A stretch of 64,000 nucleotides of DNA, from positions 19,468,001-19,532,000 of the forward strand of contig CM038920.1 in the NCBI GenBank assembly GCA_021904315.1, read 5' to 3'. The translations under genes and the position numbers were made by a program. Below are positions 62,346 to 64,000 of this stretch, in pieces (positions within the stretch are counted from its first letter, which is position 1; every line of letters begins with the position of its first letter). The notes under the pieces were generated by a model. It saw nothing but the letters and a program-made list of their open reading frames with translations. It searched no databases and had not been told where the DNA came from. This stretch comes from Sphagnum magellanicum (Eukaryota > Streptophyta > Sphagnopsida > Sphagnales > Sphagnaceae).

Positions 62346-63265
62346 CATTACATGTTGTGATTAACAGGGGTTCAAAGGAGCAACACATGAGGAAGAGGAA
62401 GAGGTGAAATGTTCAAATCTGAATATCATAGGTACCATTTGATTTGAAAGACCCATGTGCATGTTTGAACACGTTTTTAACAAATTTTAGAATACAACAC
62501 TAGCATGTATGACGAGTAGAATTTATGGCATTAAGATTAAGTGTAAGTGATTATACCTTAATGATACAAGCCCAAATGATGCACAAACCCTCAAGCCTTA
62601 GTGTGAAATAAACTTGGTTTAAGTGACATAAACTTAATGAAATGTGCTTGATTGACACAAGCCCTAATGACATACATATGAATGACATATGTTAAGTGAA
62701 ACATGTGAGGCTTTATTGGCATACGCCCTAGTGACATATGACATTGGTCAAACCCAAGCGACAATATAAACTTGAGTGACATAGGTGGAGTGAGATGGGC
62801 ATTATTGGCTTAGGCCATAATGACATATTACACTAAGCCCAAGTGTAGTAGGAAACCAATGTGGCATAGGCTTTTGTGGCATAAACACCAATGATGTATT
62901 ACACCTTAATGACATAGGTTGAGTTACACATGTGTTGTAGTGATATAAACCTATGTTTTAGTGATAAAGGATGAGTGAAAGGAGACCTAATGATATAGAC
63001 TTAGGTCCTAGTGATAGAGGTTGAATGAGACATGTTGTAGTGATATAGACCTATGTCCTACTGACAAAGGATGATTGAAAAAAGACCTAATGATATAGAC
63101 CTAGGTCTTAGTGATAGAGGTTGAGTATTACACCTTAGTAACATAAGGCTTAGTGATTTATTACATTTTAATGACATAGGCTATAGTGATGTAGACCTAG
63201 GTCCTAGTGGTATAAGAAGATGAATGACATAGGACCTAGGTCCTAGTGATAGAGGTTGAATGACA
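62346..63265. repeat. Short-period array, right arm outer block (inverted)
   Basis: It contains 'gtgacataggt', 'aagcccaagtgtagtaggaaacc' and 'gatatagacctaggtcctagtgatagagg' repeats, the reverse complement of 53,940-56,440. It ends near 63,265 at 'gaatgacacattg', where unique AT-rich DNA begins. Confidence 0.85.
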
Positions 63266-64000
63266 CATTGTTAAAAGTAGAATTATTAGACCCTTGGTTG
63301 GTTTTTTACCATTTACTAAAGTCTAATAGTGCAAAATTACTAAGAGTAGATCGATAATTAAATATTTGAAAAGCCATTCTATCCATTGATGTAGGTCATG
63401 ATTGATTCGATTCATCCATCAAGTGGTAGGTTAAAATGTTCTATAATGTGGGAGTTAGGTATAGTTTGAATTTAACCAATAAGAATGGGATTTAGGTTGA
63501 GTTTGTAACCTGACTACTTTAATCTAGGAAATAACTATTATAATAGTGGTAGTTGAAGGGAAAAGTCACTACTAGGAAATGTGTCCATGTTCACCATGTG
63601 TTTCACTAAAGTTTTGGGTGAAATCGGACAAAATCATTATGGTTAAACCAACTAATCCTCTAATGAACGGGGACTAGTGGCTATGGATAGTTGACCTATT
63701 TTATTGTTGGTTAGTAAAACAAAGGACAACTAAATAAAATCCAAGTTTAATGAAATATTATGTTTAGCAATTAAATGAAGTTGTGTCATTAGTGATTTTT
63801 GTTGGTTTTTTCACCACATGATTCATTGATTTTGGAGGGTTTTTTCACCCTTTTGGTTGGTGAAATTTAAGGGGTTAATTGACCTCATGGTAAATTAATG
63901 GAAGGTTCTTAAATTAATTTCTGATTGTTTTACACAACAAATTAAATCACCTTGTGCCCAATTTAAGGTCACCATCAGGTTCAACTTGTTCACCTTCATG
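63266..64000. other. AT-rich sequence without a gene
   Basis: No open frame or repeat is recognised after the end of the palindrome's right arm. Confidence 0.5.

Overview
The window is AT-rich, gene-poor and full of repeats. It looks like nuclear DNA from a large eukaryotic genome, most likely a plant. Three things point to a plant: a Ty3-like gag-protease fossil of a type I associate with plants, fragments of transposon-linked families I associate with non-flowering land plants, and decay in which most in-frame stops of a LINE are TAG at former CAG sites, as expected from CHG cytosine methylation. A gymnosperm, fern or bryophyte would fit. This is inference and I name no species. I see no intact host gene, no rRNA, no convincing tRNA and no CRISPR array.

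Layout. 1-12.6 kb: AT-rich decayed repeats, a multi-exon coiled-coil/RING-like pseudogene (4,985-7,060, +), a cysteine-rich relic (10,890-11,340, -), tandem arrays and microsatellites. 12.8-19.4 kb: a less AT-rich stretch that keeps more CpG, with a 443-bp tandem duplication, three hairpins and a 912-bp element with short terminal inverted repeats. 19.4-20.2 kb: a solo LTR. 20.3-28.4 kb: AT-rich, with one unrecognised decayed coding region (23.0-24.2 kb). 28.4-40.7 kb: one LINE (ORF1, endonuclease, reverse transcriptase) cut inside the endonuclease by about 7.5 kb of foreign DNA. That insert holds a 90-100-bp array, a second 912-bp element about 98% identical to the first, a hAT transposase relic, a 1-kb minisatellite and a second RING-like relic. 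41.0-43.6 kb: a 180-bp satellite (8 units), a perfect 44-bp palindrome and an AT minisatellite. 44.1-45.3 kb: a small tandem array split by a second solo LTR with a clean target duplication. 46.5-48.6 kb: a broken Ty3-like gag-protease fossil. 48.6-63.3 kb: a large modular repeat complex built from short 'tatgtcac'-type arrays, a flank module and a 370-bp tandem repeat. Its right part is an inverted copy of its left part, which gives a foldback-like palindrome centred near 59.4 kb.

No set of genes here works as a pathway. The window records nested insertion, tandem amplification and C-to-T decay. The most unusual objects are the foldback-like complex with its exon-like 85-95-bp core repeated nine times, and the pair of nearly identical 912-bp elements. 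All identities and boundaries were judged by eye.
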